DNA from: Shewanella abyssi
GTDB taxonomy: Bacteria; Pseudomonadota; Gammaproteobacteria; Enterobacterales; Shewanellaceae
DNA length: 64,000 nucleotides
Assembly (NCBI RefSeq): GCF_023284025.1
Contig: NZ_JAKIKR010000008.1
Span: forward strand, 55,434 to 119,433
Direction: 5' to 3'
A program made the position numbers and the translations under genes. How positions within the stretch are numbered: position 1 is the first letter of the stretch; each line of letters opens with the position of its first letter. Below, piece after piece: positions 47,925 to 56,939 of the stretch. The notes beneath the pieces were generated by a model. The model made no database searches, was not told the DNA's origin, and saw only the letters and a list, made by a program, of their open reading frames with translations.

Positions 47925-48428
47925 TTATGCGGCGAGAGCCATCTTTATCAACGCTTCATCGCAGCGCTTATTCTTATCTAACTTGATGAATTGCACACCA
48001 ATATAGTCTAAACACTTCTCGACAAATTTAACCTGCTCAGGCGAGCTTTCATCGGTATTGCTAATCACCAACTTTACAGAAGAGGATTCATTGTCGACAA
48101 CAACATAATCAAGGTGACAATGCTCCATGAAATCTTGAACCTCTTCGTGATCCCTAACCGAGTCGTCAATATCAACTACATTGACTAATGACGCACCATA
48201 TAGGACATCGTAACGCGTGCTCGCAATCACTTTAAGACTTTTTAAAAAGTGCATAGACTCTTTATCGAGTAGGTGTGGTTTAATGCTAATTTCAGCCCCG
48301 ACCATCTCCACTTCACTTGATTTAAAAAACTTAATACAGGTCATCACAAAAGTCACGATGACAAGAGGAACAATCAGGAATAAAACGAAGTACATAAAAG
48401 CATAACTAAATATTACGGTGGCGTTCAT
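47925..48428 (-). CDS. unknown membrane-anchored protein, DUF2726-like
   Basis: A 167-residue protein with one N-terminal membrane helix (about 7-32) and a cytoplasmic domain. The alternation LLDKESMHFLKSLKVIASTRYDVLYG..., DYVVVDNESSSVKLVISN, and QFIKLDKNK resembles the restriction-endonuclease-like DUF2726 fold as I remember it, but the acidic catalytic residues expected there are not all obvious. I would not call it a nuclease. It lies upstream of nrfB in the same direction with a 93-base gap containing a hairpin. Confidence 0.55.
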   Translation of the reverse strand: MNATVIFSYAFMYFVLFLIVPLVIVTFVMTCIKFFKSSEVEMVGAEISIKPHLLDKESMHFLKSLKVIASTRYDVLYGASLVNVVDIDDSVRDHEEVQDFMEHCHLDYVVVDNESSSVKLVISNTDESSPEQVKFVEKCLDYIGVQFIKLDKNKRCDEALIKMALAA

Positions 48429-48818
48429 GATAAACCTCCAATGGTTTTACTTTACTTATTTAACCTTCGATATAATTATTACTCTGCTAAACAACACTTA
48501 GCAATAGATATAAAAATCAATTTATATAATTTAAAGCAGAGTCACAACATCAATTACCGACGTTAACAATTACAGATAATCAGAAAATAGATATTAGGTT
48601 ATCGAAATATAGAAACCTATAAATGATATTTACAAGCAAACCAATAAACAGAATAACAACAATGACTTACAAAGCGACATTCTATACTTGCTAGTTATTT
48701 CAAAATATAGACGCAAGCTGTGAAAAAGTTTAATATATTTACTTCAATTATTGTTTTACCGCAAGCAATATTTAATATACTGTTATTTTGAAGATTAGAA
48801 TTTGCAGGGGTATTCAAC
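48429..48818. other. AT-rich divergent promoter region
   Basis: About 390 very AT-rich bases between the 167-residue gene and a LysR-like regulator on the other strand. No reading frame with a ribosome site. It must hold both promoters and is where the regulator at 48819 would be expected to bind. No FNR or NarP site could be named with confidence. Confidence 0.4.
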
Positions 48819-49799
48819 ATGAAAAATATAACTCTTGATAATCTAGACATGCTCAGCATTAACATATTAGTCAACTTATACGAAGAGCACTCTGCAACTT
48901 TTGTTGCAAAAAAGATGAATATACCAGCACCGAAAGTAAGCCGATGCTTACAAAATGCGAGAGCAATATTTAATAACCCGCTTTTTATTCGAAAGAAGCA
49001 TGGTTTAATCCCCAATGAATTTACCCAGCAGCTCTATCCCATCGCTAAAGAACTACTGCAGTGCTCCGAACATCTGCAGCAACTATCCGTGCGCAGCAAT
49101 AACTTGAGCAGTAGTGAAATTAATATCTATGCCAGTGATATGCTAATACAACACCTTCCACAACAGTTAAGCAGTGCGATCAATCAGTCAGATCTACCGA
49201 TAAGCTATAAGCTGCACACTCAATCGATTAATGTTTGTAATGATATCAAAAGTGGCGTCATTGATGTCGCCATACTCACGGAATCAAATCAGCAGTTATT
49301 GCAGTTTTATGCTGATGCCTTGGATATCGTACCGTTGCAAAAACTCAACCATATCTATCTCGTATGCGATCTACACCATCCCATTTTAAAACAAGAGTTG
49401 GATATCGATACCATAGCGAGCTACCCCTACGTTACTGCGTATAACCTAGCAACCCCCACCTCAGTTGATCCCTTCATATTCTACTGCCAGCAGCATCATA
49501 TCCACTGCCGACTTGCTGATATAGATAACGTTAAGGTCGGTGCTGGTTTCCATGACTTATACTCACTGCTGGCAGATAGCGACAGCCTCGCGCTACTGCC
49601 TTACAGTAAAATATATGAGCAAAGTAACTTACTACCTGGGCTACACGTTTGCTGTCTATCAGAGATGGAAACCAACCGACTCTATTTATCGCAGTCTCGT
49701 CCAACACTCTATCTCGTGAGAGCGAAAGGCAGCCATTCAGACAATTTTAATCGCCTAACCCAGGCTCTTAGTCAAATCGTGACCCGTAGCATGCATTAA
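48819..49799 (+). CDS. LysR-like transcriptional regulator (divergent from the nrf-side gene)
   Basis: A 326-residue regulator. The N-terminal winged helix (about 5-75) has SINILVNLYEEHSATFVAKKMNIPAPKVSRCLQNARAIF and the wing NPLFIRKKHGLIPN. The effector domain (about 95-320) is divergent from typical LysR proteins, with ICNDIKSGVIDVAIL and a Val-rich strand LVCDLHHPIL. It is divergent from the 167-residue gene; control of that gene or of nrfBCD is possible but not shown. Confidence 0.75.
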   Translation: MKNITLDNLDMLSINILVNLYEEHSATFVAKKMNIPAPKVSRCLQNARAIFNNPLFIRKKHGLIPNEFTQQLYPIAKELLQCSEHLQQLSVRSNNLSSSEINIYASDMLIQHLPQQLSSAINQSDLPISYKLHTQSINVCNDIKSGVIDVAILTESNQQLLQFYADALDIVPLQKLNHIYLVCDLHHPILKQELDIDTIASYPYVTAYNLATPTSVDPFIFYCQQHHIHCRLADIDNVKVGAGFHDLYSLLADSDSLALLPYSKIYEQSNLLPGLHVCCLSEMETNRLYLSQSRPTLYLVRAKGSHSDNFNRLTQALSQIVTRSMH

Positions 49800-49852
49800 T
49801 ATGACTTAGCCAGAATAGCTTTCTATTCTGGCAAGTTATTCAGGAAGGGAGA

Positions 49853-50926
49853 TTAGGCAGTGCATTCACTGGCCACTATACACGTTCGCTGCTGACAGTC
49901 AGGATCGCACTCAAGTGCGGTACACGATTTATGAGTACAACATGTGGTGATAGGTTCTGGAGGGCTGATTGAGGTGGTGATGTTTTCGTAATGACGTTGC
50001 ATCTCCACTAATTTGTCACCTAATAAATTTCTTAAACAGTTAACCATCGAAGGGAGTACACTTTGATGGCAGTGCAGATAATAACTGTCGCTGGTTAATT
50101 CAGGTGTATTACGCCAGTCATCTGAAATATCGATAAAATCAACATCCTTCCTGTTTTCAAAATAATAGTAAGACATGGCAGATACCAAAACCCCCACGTC
50201 ATCCGTCATGCTGACATGATCAACAACCATACGAACGCTCGGACACTTAAGCGCGACTTTAATATCGACATCCTTAGCTTGCGCATACTCCTCAATACGG
50301 TGCATCTGATGGCCCTGCAGGTTAGAGTTTACCAGCGCAATTTTATAATCCAAGAGATCGGTAAGAGGTTGCGAAGATTTGAGGATTGGGTGACCAGTTC
50401 TGGCAACAATGAAGAAGTGAGTTATATCGCCAATCTTGCTGTCATTCACCATAGCGTGGTTAACGGGCTCAATAGAGATAGAGCAATCTATTTTGCCTTG
50501 GCATAAGCGCTGACTGACGGTTTCAGACCAGGGCTGCACATTGACATAAACTCCACCACCCACACAGCGACATGATTGCTGAATACAATTAAGCACCATT
50601 AATGACCAATGCTCATTTGCCGCAAACGTTAACTCATAGGCGGCCTCTTTCTTGACTAATGTCGTGTCGATAATCTTATCAAACTGCTGCAATATTGTTT
50701 GTACCATTGGGGTTATTTTCAAGGCGACCTGATTCGGTTCAAAGCCGTATTTCTGCCTTATAAACAGCTCATCCCCCAAGACGTCTCGCAAGGTTGTTAG
50801 CGCACGACTCACCTTTGATTGGGTCGTTGTTAGCTTTTCGGCGACAGCACTGCCATTTTTTAGCTCTACTAAACCGATAAATACCTGCAAAGTGAAATAA
50901 TCAAGCCGACTGACTGGTTTCAACAT
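49853..50926 (-). CDS. LysR-like regulator with a cysteine-rich C-terminal tail
   Basis: A 357-residue regulator. The winged helix (about 8-75) has GLVELKNGSAVAEKLTTTQSKVSRALTTLRDVL and LFIRQKYGFEPN. The effector-binding domain follows (about 90-315) and also holds two Cys near QQSCRCVGG. The last ~35 residues carry seven Cys in 27 positions (for example TCCTHKSC and CDPDCQQRTC), far more than any LysR protein I remember, which suggests metal or redox sensing. Convergent with the LysR gene at 48819. Confidence 0.72.
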   Translation of the reverse strand: MLKPVSRLDYFTLQVFIGLVELKNGSAVAEKLTTTQSKVSRALTTLRDVLGDELFIRQKYGFEPNQVALKITPMVQTILQQFDKIIDTTLVKKEAAYELTFAANEHWSLMVLNCIQQSCRCVGGGVYVNVQPWSETVSQRLCQGKIDCSISIEPVNHAMVNDSKIGDITHFFIVARTGHPILKSSQPLTDLLDYKIALVNSNLQGHQMHRIEEYAQAKDVDIKVALKCPSVRMVVDHVSMTDDVGVLVSAMSYYYFENRKDVDFIDISDDWRNTPELTSDSYYLHCHQSVLPSMVNCLRNLLGDKLVEMQRHYENITTSISPPEPITTCCTHKSCTALECDPDCQQRTCIVASECTA

Positions 50927-51156
50927 TAATCTGTCCTTTTGCTAACGATTGCTATAGAAACGCAAACCCTTTGCCATTGGGTATTTTCGATACAAGTCAT
51001 CTGTAGTCAAAACCAATATATGAATTGCAACAACCCTTTTAACACCTCAATAAGACCAATACCGAGCGCTTCGTCACATTGTAATGTGACGCTAAGGTTT
51101 TTTATTTATCAATGAGTATTATAGAAAACGTTGCAGTATCAGCCATAAGAGCAACG

Positions 51157-51187
51157 ACAAAAAAGCCTGACGTTCAAATCAGGCTTT
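51157..51187 (-). terminator. terminator of the FMN-reductase-like gene
   Basis: On the minus strand AGCCTGA / TCAGGCT with an 8-base loop is followed by TTTTTT. Confidence 0.8.
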
Positions 51188-51204
51188 ATTTAACTCCATT
51201 AACT

Positions 51205-51753
51205 TTAACCGACATCTGCAAGCATATCGTCTGTAAGCCCTGCTAATGCAGCCACTAATGCTGTTTTTAGCTGTGGATTTCTCAGTTCCTGCTTTTCCAT
51301 ATCAAAGTTATCAAAAAAGCTTGGGATAGAAAGCGAGCCTTTCACATCGGCAGCAAAATACGGCGCCGAGCCAGAGGCTGCTGCCAGCACTGTCGATGCC
51401 CCGCCAGGTCCAGGTGAGGCCGCAAGCAATACCATAGGAGTATTCTGGAACACCTTCATGTCTATGCGTGAAGTCCAGTCGAACAGGTTCTTATATGCTG
51501 CTGTGTATGAACCGTTATGTTCAGCAAAAGAGATAATAATGGCGTCGGCTTCACCTAACTTAGCAAAAAACTGTTGTGCAAGCGCTGGCTGACCTAACAG
51601 CTCCTCCCTATCTTGGCTGAAAATAGGCATTTCATAATCATTAATATCCAATATTTCAACCTCTGCCCCTTCGACTAAAGAGGCGGCATAAGTGGCAAGC
51701 TGCTTGTTAATTGACTTACTGCTGTTACTGGCTGCGAAGGCTAATAGTTTCAT
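51205..51753 (-). CDS. NADPH-dependent FMN reductase-family flavoprotein
   Basis: A 182-residue flavodoxin-fold oxidoreductase. MKLLAFAASNSSKSINKQL holds the FMN phosphate loop (SNSSKSINK). EAEIISFAEHNGSYTAAYKNLFDW-type sequence (about 78-100) is the Glu-x-Asn-x-Ser motif of the NAD(P)H-dependent FMN reductase family, with SPGPGGAS near 115. The ATG 51753 is preferred over an upstream start at 51837 that adds a Cys-rich, non-family leader. Divergent from the LysR gene at 51929, its probable regulator. Confidence 0.85.
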   Translation of the reverse strand: MKLLAFAASNSSKSINKQLATYAASLVEGAEVEILDINDYEMPIFSQDREELLGQPALAQQFFAKLGEADAIIISFAEHNGSYTAAYKNLFDWTSRIDMKVFQNTPMVLLAASPGPGGASTVLAAASGSAPYFAADVKGSLSIPSFFDNFDMEKQELRNPQLKTALVAALAGLTDDMLADVG

Positions 51754-51928
51754 ATTCTGACTCTCTATTTTGTTAACTCTGCAGTTAAGCCTGCAGCAGA
51801 TGTTGCTGTAAATTGTCGGAGAATTGATTAGCAACAAGGCTAAGTTCTGAGCGACAACCCGATAGAGATAAGTGTATATTAGAACTCAAATGTAATTAAT
51901 AACCTCAAAAGATAAAAACTATTTCCAT

Positions 51929-52825
51929 ATGACTATTAATAAGCTATTTGATGGCGTTGTGGTATTTGCTCAAGTCGTCAAGAGTGGCGGCTTCTCAGCG
52001 GCGGCCGAAGCCATGGGCCACTCAACCTCCTATATAAGTAAAGAGGTTAATAAGCTAGAGGCTCGCCTCGGCGTTAGACTGCTCAACCGAACCACTCGCT
52101 CTATCGGTTTGACCCCCGAGGGAGACGCTTATTATCAACAATGTCAGCAATTAATCAGCGATGCAGAACTGGCAGTAGGCTTAATCACTCAACATGATGT
52201 CAGCCCTAGAGGAGTATTGAAACTAAGCTGCCCTGTTGGCTTTGCGCAAAATCACCTTAAGCCTATTATTTCTGAATATCTACAGCGCTACCCTAACGTG
52301 AGCTTAGAGCTAGATTTAAGCGATAAGCGTACTGATGTCATTGCCGATGGTTACGACCTTGCGATTCGCGCATCGTCACAGCTTGATGAATCTAGCCTTA
52401 TTTGTCGTAAGATTTATAGCTGTAAAGCCTATACCGTGGCCTCAAAAGAGTATATTTCACGTCATGGAAAACCTTACCATCCGCGCGAATTAACCAATCA
52501 TAATGGCATCTGTTATTCCAATATGAAAATGCCTAGCCGCTGGGACTATGTTGATAACGAGGGTAAATCCTTCTTTGTTGATGTACGTCCCAAGATCCTC
52601 TGTAACAATGGCCAGATGCAAATTGCACTGGTACTAGAAGGTCATGGCGTGGCAAGGTTACCCAGCTTTTATATGCAAGCAGAGCTGCAAAACAATCAAC
52701 TAGAAGTGCTGTTTGATAACTTCCCAGCCGTCAACGTTGATGTATTTGTGATCTATCCCAGTAGAAAACACCTGTCGCCAAAGGTAAGAGCCTTTATCGA
52801 TCTTGCCGCCGAGCGCTTGGGCTAG
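51929..52825 (+). CDS. LysR-family transcriptional regulator
   Basis: A 298-residue canonical LysR regulator. The winged helix is FAQVVKSGGFSAAAEAMGHS...YISKEVNKLEARLGVRLLNRTTR (about 11-65); the effector domain follows (about 90-295), with LKLSCPVGFAQNHL. It resembles the group that controls small oxidoreductases, and its head-to-head placement with the FMN-reductase-like gene (175-base gap) supports local control. Confidence 0.9.
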   Translation: MTINKLFDGVVVFAQVVKSGGFSAAAEAMGHSTSYISKEVNKLEARLGVRLLNRTTRSIGLTPEGDAYYQQCQQLISDAELAVGLITQHDVSPRGVLKLSCPVGFAQNHLKPIISEYLQRYPNVSLELDLSDKRTDVIADGYDLAIRASSQLDESSLICRKIYSCKAYTVASKEYISRHGKPYHPRELTNHNGICYSNMKMPSRWDYVDNEGKSFFVDVRPKILCNNGQMQIALVLEGHGVARLPSFYMQAELQNNQLEVLFDNFPAVNVDVFVIYPSRKHLSPKVRAFIDLAAERLG

Positions 52826-52869
52826 GGCTAGGGCCAGCCTAAAGCCAAGTTACAGTTACAGTTACAAAA

Positions 52870-52893
52870 ATAAAGCCGCATAAGCGGCTTTAT
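52870..52893. terminator. bidirectional terminator between LysR and the secreted-protein gene
   Basis: The perfect stem AAAGCCGC / GCGGCTTT with an ATAA loop and T/A tails. Just before it are two tandem short repeats, GGGCTAGGGCTAGGG and CAGTTACAGTTACA. Confidence 0.8.
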
Positions 52894-52924
52894 CAACTAA
52901 CTATCTTGCTAGTATTTATCTGAA

Positions 52925-53695
52925 TCATTTATCTTGAATCGATAGCTCTTCCACTAACCGATATACTGTATAAGTCGTCGAATGAAAATTCTCAGACCAG
53001 GCTTTTAATGCAGCGCCCGCTTTAGCGTCATCACCCATATGGGCTGCTAATGCTTGGGAGAATGACTTGTCAGGAGGCGTCATCTCAGCGTAATTCTTAT
53101 AAGGGATCACTAAGCTAAGGCCACCTTTACCACCAATGGAGTCCGCCCATGACCAAAAGAAAGGCCACTTCATCGCTTTAGCGTTATCACTTAGTAGCTT
53201 CTTACCCTCTGCTATCGATTTAACACTGCCCATTTTCGCTTTATAATTTGTCACGGCAAAATATTTAAAGTCTTTAGTGTCATCCGGCCAATGGCTGTTT
53301 TTCGCATCGATACGGCTATAAAAGTGCTCATAATGGCCAAGATATTGCGCTACGTTTGCATACCAATCATCCAGTATCTTGTTATCGGCCTGCCATTGTA
53401 AATAGCCATCAACGTCTTTCCATTTCGTGCAGCAGTAACGAATAATGTAACGATCCATGCCAGTGCCTATCGCAGGTCGATAGACTTTCCATGCTCTTGG
53501 ATCACCTTTACTAGCACGAAACTGAATGTGTTTTATAAACGCTGTTTCAAATGCAGCTTGTTGGCCTGCATTAGGCACCATAACCCAAACATCCGCGAGT
53601 GAGTCTGGCTTATGATGAGCAGCATTAGCCACGTTCAATAAGGCCAGCATCAAAATACAGCTGTATGTGAATGTTTTGAATAGATTTTTTTTCAT
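52925..53695 (-). CDS. secreted protein of unknown function
   Basis: A 256-residue protein with a Sec signal peptide (about 1-24, cleaved at NAA). The mature part looks like two repeats of a small alpha/beta fold: ADVWVMVPNAGQQAAFETAFIKHI and FAVTNYKAKMGSVKSIAEGKKLL...SLVIPYKNYAEM, the kind of ferredoxin-like fold seen in NIPSNAP-type dimers. A conserved-looking RYCCTKW (adjacent Cys) is in the first half. I cannot give a function. It is transcribed alone. Confidence 0.6.
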   Translation of the reverse strand: MKKNLFKTFTYSCILMLALLNVANAAHHKPDSLADVWVMVPNAGQQAAFETAFIKHIQFRASKGDPRAWKVYRPAIGTGMDRYIIRYCCTKWKDVDGYLQWQADNKILDDWYANVAQYLGHYEHFYSRIDAKNSHWPDDTKDFKYFAVTNYKAKMGSVKSIAEGKKLLSDNAKAMKWPFFWSWADSIGGKGGLSLVIPYKNYAEMTPPDKSFSQALAAHMGDDAKAGAALKAWSENFHSTTYTVYRLVEELSIQDK

Positions 53696-54374
53696 TTCAA
53701 TAATCCTTTCAGTGAGTGAGTCGCAATCACGTCAACATTAAAGCTAGAGAAAATACACTGGAGAGAATAGTACGTTAGTAGTATGCCAACATAATCACGC
53801 ATAAAGCCTAGCAACTATTACTCAATTTGCGAGATCTGGACCGACTAATTCGAGGTTAACGCTGGTTTTAGTGATGATAAATGCTGGATCAGCCAGCAAT
53901 GATTCACTCCTCTTTAGCAGCTCCTCAACAGATCATCAGCAGCGAATGAACCACACCGCTAAAACCAAGCGGCGATAATGTTTGTTAGCTCACAAAACCT
54001 TGAAGTCGCTAGCAGGACTGAGTGTTCGCTAATATAGAACTAAAATAATAATTGGACTAAGCCCATGCTAAAAAAATATTAGCAATGAGCGCTGTAACGA
54101 TTGTTTATGTAGAGCACAGTGACGTCGTTGAAGATGCACGTTTACAAGCGACAAATATTAACTTTGTCAAAATAGACGGTTATAAAGACTTCTTCAGGCA
54201 GAAAAAAAAACCTCGCTGAACGATTATTCGCGATGTACTGCACTGGGTGGAATAACCTCAAAACGCTTATGCCTATAGAGAAAAGCTTTCCAAAACGGTA
54301 TTTTTCATATGCCTTTTCAATCTACGACCTCAATTCATTAATAGCGCAGAGGCTTACTATAACGTTATAGGCTA
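53696..54374. other. intergenic region with a decayed small frame
   Basis: About 680 bases. At 53860-53971 an imperfect inverted repeat pairs CGCTGGTTTTAG with CTAAAACCAAGCG around a ~80-base centre. At 54085-54219 a 44-residue frame (VYVEHSDVVEDAR..., DGYKDFFRQ) would gain an ATG start and a short hydrophobic leader (MLKKILAMSAVTIV) if one A of the seven-A run at about 54069-54075 were absent, so this may be a frameshifted remnant. No function is assigned. Confidence 0.35.
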
Positions 54375-55061
54375 TTACAGAAAATCGGCCACTTCTTGGG
54401 GCGTAAGGTAGCGCCACAGTCCAAGTTCAACATCCAACGTTAAGCTGCCGATTTGTTCTCGATGCAGGCCATTGACTCGGTTGCCAACGGCGGCAAACAT
54501 GCGCTTAACTTGGTGATACCTGCCTTCGGTGATTGTCAGCAATACTTCATTTTTAGTCACCAGTTTAAGCTGTGCGGGAGCGGTCAGTTGTGATTCATTT
54601 TGCAGTTGAACACCGGCTAAAAACTTAGCGGCGACATCATCGTCAATAGGATCGCGTAAAGTTACCCTATAGGTTTTTGGACATTGTTTTTCAGGTCTAA
54701 TGATCTCAAATGACCAACGACCGTCATCGGTCAGTAGCACTAAGCCTGAAGTGTCAGCGTCTAAGCGGCCGACAATATGCAGATCTTCCGCTCTCTCTAT
54801 ATCAATGCAATGAAACAGACTGGGGTAGTCGCCATCGACATTTGAGCTCAAGGTATTGAGTGGCTTATGCAGCATAATATAGCGTGATGGCCGTGCGACT
54901 AATCGCTCTCCCTGCCAGACAACGCTGTTGTTTTCATGCACTTGAAATCTAGATTCGGTAATGGTCTGTTCATTAACGCTTACCGCGCCTAGCTCTATAC
55001 ACTCAGTGGCAGCTGCACGAGTTAGTTCAGTACTTTTACACAAAAACTTATCAAGACGCAT
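54375..55061 (-). CDS. rsuA: 16S rRNA pseudouridine(516) synthase
   Basis: RsuA makes pseudouridine 516 in 16S rRNA. The 228 residues start with an S4 RNA-binding domain (MRLDKFLCKSTELTRAAATE, about 1-50), followed by the catalytic domain with VGRLDADTSGLVLLTDDG (catalytic Asp about 103), KTYRVTL and GRYHQVKRMFAAVG. Length matches E. coli RsuA (231). Upstream 55062-55284 is the divergent region with pyrC. Confidence 0.92.
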   Translation of the reverse strand: MRLDKFLCKSTELTRAAATECIELGAVSVNEQTITESRFQVHENNSVVWQGERLVARPSRYIMLHKPLNTLSSNVDGDYPSLFHCIDIERAEDLHIVGRLDADTSGLVLLTDDGRWSFEIIRPEKQCPKTYRVTLRDPIDDDVAAKFLAGVQLQNESQLTAPAQLKLVTKNEVLLTITEGRYHQVKRMFAAVGNRVNGLHREQIGSLTLDVELGLWRYLTPQEVADFL

Positions 55062-55284
55062 ACAGATAAAAATTCTTCTTTATAAATGAAATAGGAGACT
55101 AACAGTCATCAGTAAAATAAGTAACTGTAAAACTGATTTCGAATAGGCCGTAATAACAGCTTAGCACGAGGTTATCTTTACTCTGCAGCTATTAAGCAGG
55201 GGCGATTTCAGGCACAATATAGCTCGCAAAAATAGCATATAAGAAAACACCTAATACATTGTCGTAAACGCTTAGGAACTCTAC

Positions 55285-56322
55285 ATGACGCAGCTTACCC
55301 TACTGACACCAGACGATTGGCACCTTCATTTCCGTGATGGAGACATGTTGCTAGAAACCGTACCTGCAACAGCAAGATTATTTAATCGCGCTATCGTGAT
55401 GCCAAATCTTTTACCTCCGATCACAGATGCAAAGCTTGCCATTGCATATCGAGAGCGTATTTTAGCTGCTCGCCCAGCAGGTTCAAATTTTGAACCATTA
55501 ATGACGATTTTCCTAACCAACAATACGACAGAACAAGACATCATCGATGCTAAAGCGGCGGGTGTTGTTGCTGCAAAGTTATACCCAGCTGGCGCGACGA
55601 CCAACTCCGAGGCAGCGGTAAAAGCATTAGATTCACTATTCCCAATTTTTGAAGCCATGGAAAAACATGGCCTATTGCTGCTGGTCCATGGTGAAGTGAC
55701 CGAATCACATATCGATATTTTCGACCGTGAAGCACTCTTCATTGAGCGCTACTTATCACGTATTGTTGCTGCCTTCCCAAGTTTAAAAGTGGTGTTTGAA
55801 CATATCACCACTAAAGAGGCTGCTGACTTTGTGATGTCTGCGGCAGATAACGTTGCTGCCACCATTACCCCACAGCATTTATTGCTTAACCGTAATGATC
55901 TGCTAGTTGGTGGTATCCGTCCGCACAACTTCTGTCTACCGGTACTGAAACGCAGCACTCACCAAGAGGCGCTACGCGCAGCGGTTGCTACGGGCTCAAG
56001 TAAGTTCTTCTTGGGTACAGACTCGGCGCCACACGAAAAGTACCGCAAAGAATCAGCATGTGGTTGCGCTGGTTGCTATAGCGCTTGGAGTGCATTGGAG
56101 CTATACGCTCAGGTGTTTGACGACCTAGGTGTACTCGATAAGCTAGAGGGGTTTGCCAGTATCCATGGCCCAGATTTTTACGGTCTGCCGCGCAACAGCA
56201 GTACCGTGACGCTGGTAAAAGAAACTTGGACAGTACCCTCAGAGATAGTCCTGCCAAACGGTAATCCAATCGTACCTTTCTTCGCCGGCGAAGAGATCAA
56301 CTGGAAAGTAAAAACAGTCTAA
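55285..56322 (+). CDS. pyrC: dihydroorotase
   Basis: PyrC cyclises carbamoyl-aspartate to dihydroorotate in pyrimidine synthesis. The 345 residues (E. coli 348) show the zinc motif [11 protein letters not shown] (His15/His17-type), the carboxylated Lys in [13 protein letters not shown] (about 100), metal His in LVHGE (about 138) and FEHITTKEA (about 176), and the catalytic Asp in GTDSAPH (about 248). It is followed by a strong terminator, so it is probably alone. Confidence 0.97.
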   Translation: MTQLTLLTPDDWHLHFRDGDMLLETVPATARLFNRAIVMPNLLPPITDAKLAIAYRERILAARPAGSNFEPLMTIFLTNNTTEQDIIDAKAAGVVAAKLYPAGATTNSEAAVKALDSLFPIFEAMEKHGLLLLVHGEVTESHIDIFDREALFIERYLSRIVAAFPSLKVVFEHITTKEAADFVMSAADNVAATITPQHLLLNRNDLLVGGIRPHNFCLPVLKRSTHQEALRAAVATGSSKFFLGTDSAPHEKYRKESACGCAGCYSAWSALELYAQVFDDLGVLDKLEGFASIHGPDFYGLPRNSSTVTLVKETWTVPSEIVLPNGNPIVPFFAGEEINWKVKTV

Positions 56323-56341
56323 CCTCCAAAGAGTTAATATG

Positions 56342-56368
56342 AAAAGCCCGCTGATTGCGGGCTTTTTT
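56342..56368 (+). terminator. pyrC terminator
   Basis: The stem AAAGCCCGC / GCGGGCTTT with a 5-base loop is followed by TTT. Confidence 0.9.
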
Positions 56369-56541
56369 ATGTTCAGTCAAAAGTCATACTCCGCGACAAC
56401 ATCAGTGAAACATACTCAGCTAAAGACAGATTAATACTATTGGCGTACAGCCTCACTCCTTGGTATCGGTTTTAATCCCGAGATTGCAAACCGCACACGT
56501 TTGGTTTGCGTCATTAGGTCACTTAAATTTCAGGAGAAAAC

Positions 56542-56886
56542 ATGAACAAGGGAATCGTACTAGTAGGGCTGTGCTTATCCTCATTAGTGTTTGGTGCATC
56601 GGCAGCCATGCACCCGACGATGGAAAACAGTCTTATTGCAGTCTGTAAAGCAGCAACACAAGATAACTTGTATAAGTTTAATCGCACCATAAAAGAATAC
56701 AGAATCAATAAAAAAAATGTCTTCCCAAATTTAGTTTGTAATGGCCAACAATTTCATGATTTTGCATTGGCACAAGGTTCAACAAAAGTAGCTAATAAAA
56801 TTGCGCGCTACACTAGCGCTATCAATCTAGAACAAGCCATAGCATCAAAGAGGACAGCTGATAACAACTATTCTGTCACGTTTTAA
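56542..56886 (+). CDS. DUF3718 secreted protein (copy 2)
   Basis: A 114-residue protein with a Sec signal peptide (MNKGIVLVGLCLSSLVFG, cleaved at SAA). The mature part repeats the DUF3718 pattern: IAVCKAATQDNLYKF, ...YRINKKNVFPNLVCNGQQFHDFALAQG, with two Cys as in copy 1 at 26946-27341. It lacks the C-terminal extension of copy 1. GGAG lies before the ATG. Function unknown; periplasmic. Confidence 0.75.
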   Translation: MNKGIVLVGLCLSSLVFGASAAMHPTMENSLIAVCKAATQDNLYKFNRTIKEYRINKKNVFPNLVCNGQQFHDFALAQGSTKVANKIARYTSAINLEQAIASKRTADNNYSVTF

Positions 56887-56939
56887 CTACATTTTTGCTA
56901 AAGGCTGTTACGGCCTTTAGCGCCTCTCATACTTCAATG

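Noticed and set aside
47925..48428. Restriction-like nuclease based on the DUF2726-like fold
   Set aside because: The similarity is from memory and the acidic catalytic residues are not clearly present, so only a tentative fold is given.
52826..52870. Short tandem repeats GGGCTA and CAGTTA as a possible CRISPR or iteron
   Set aside because: Only two to three units, no spacers, no associated genes; ordinary short tandem repeats before a terminator.
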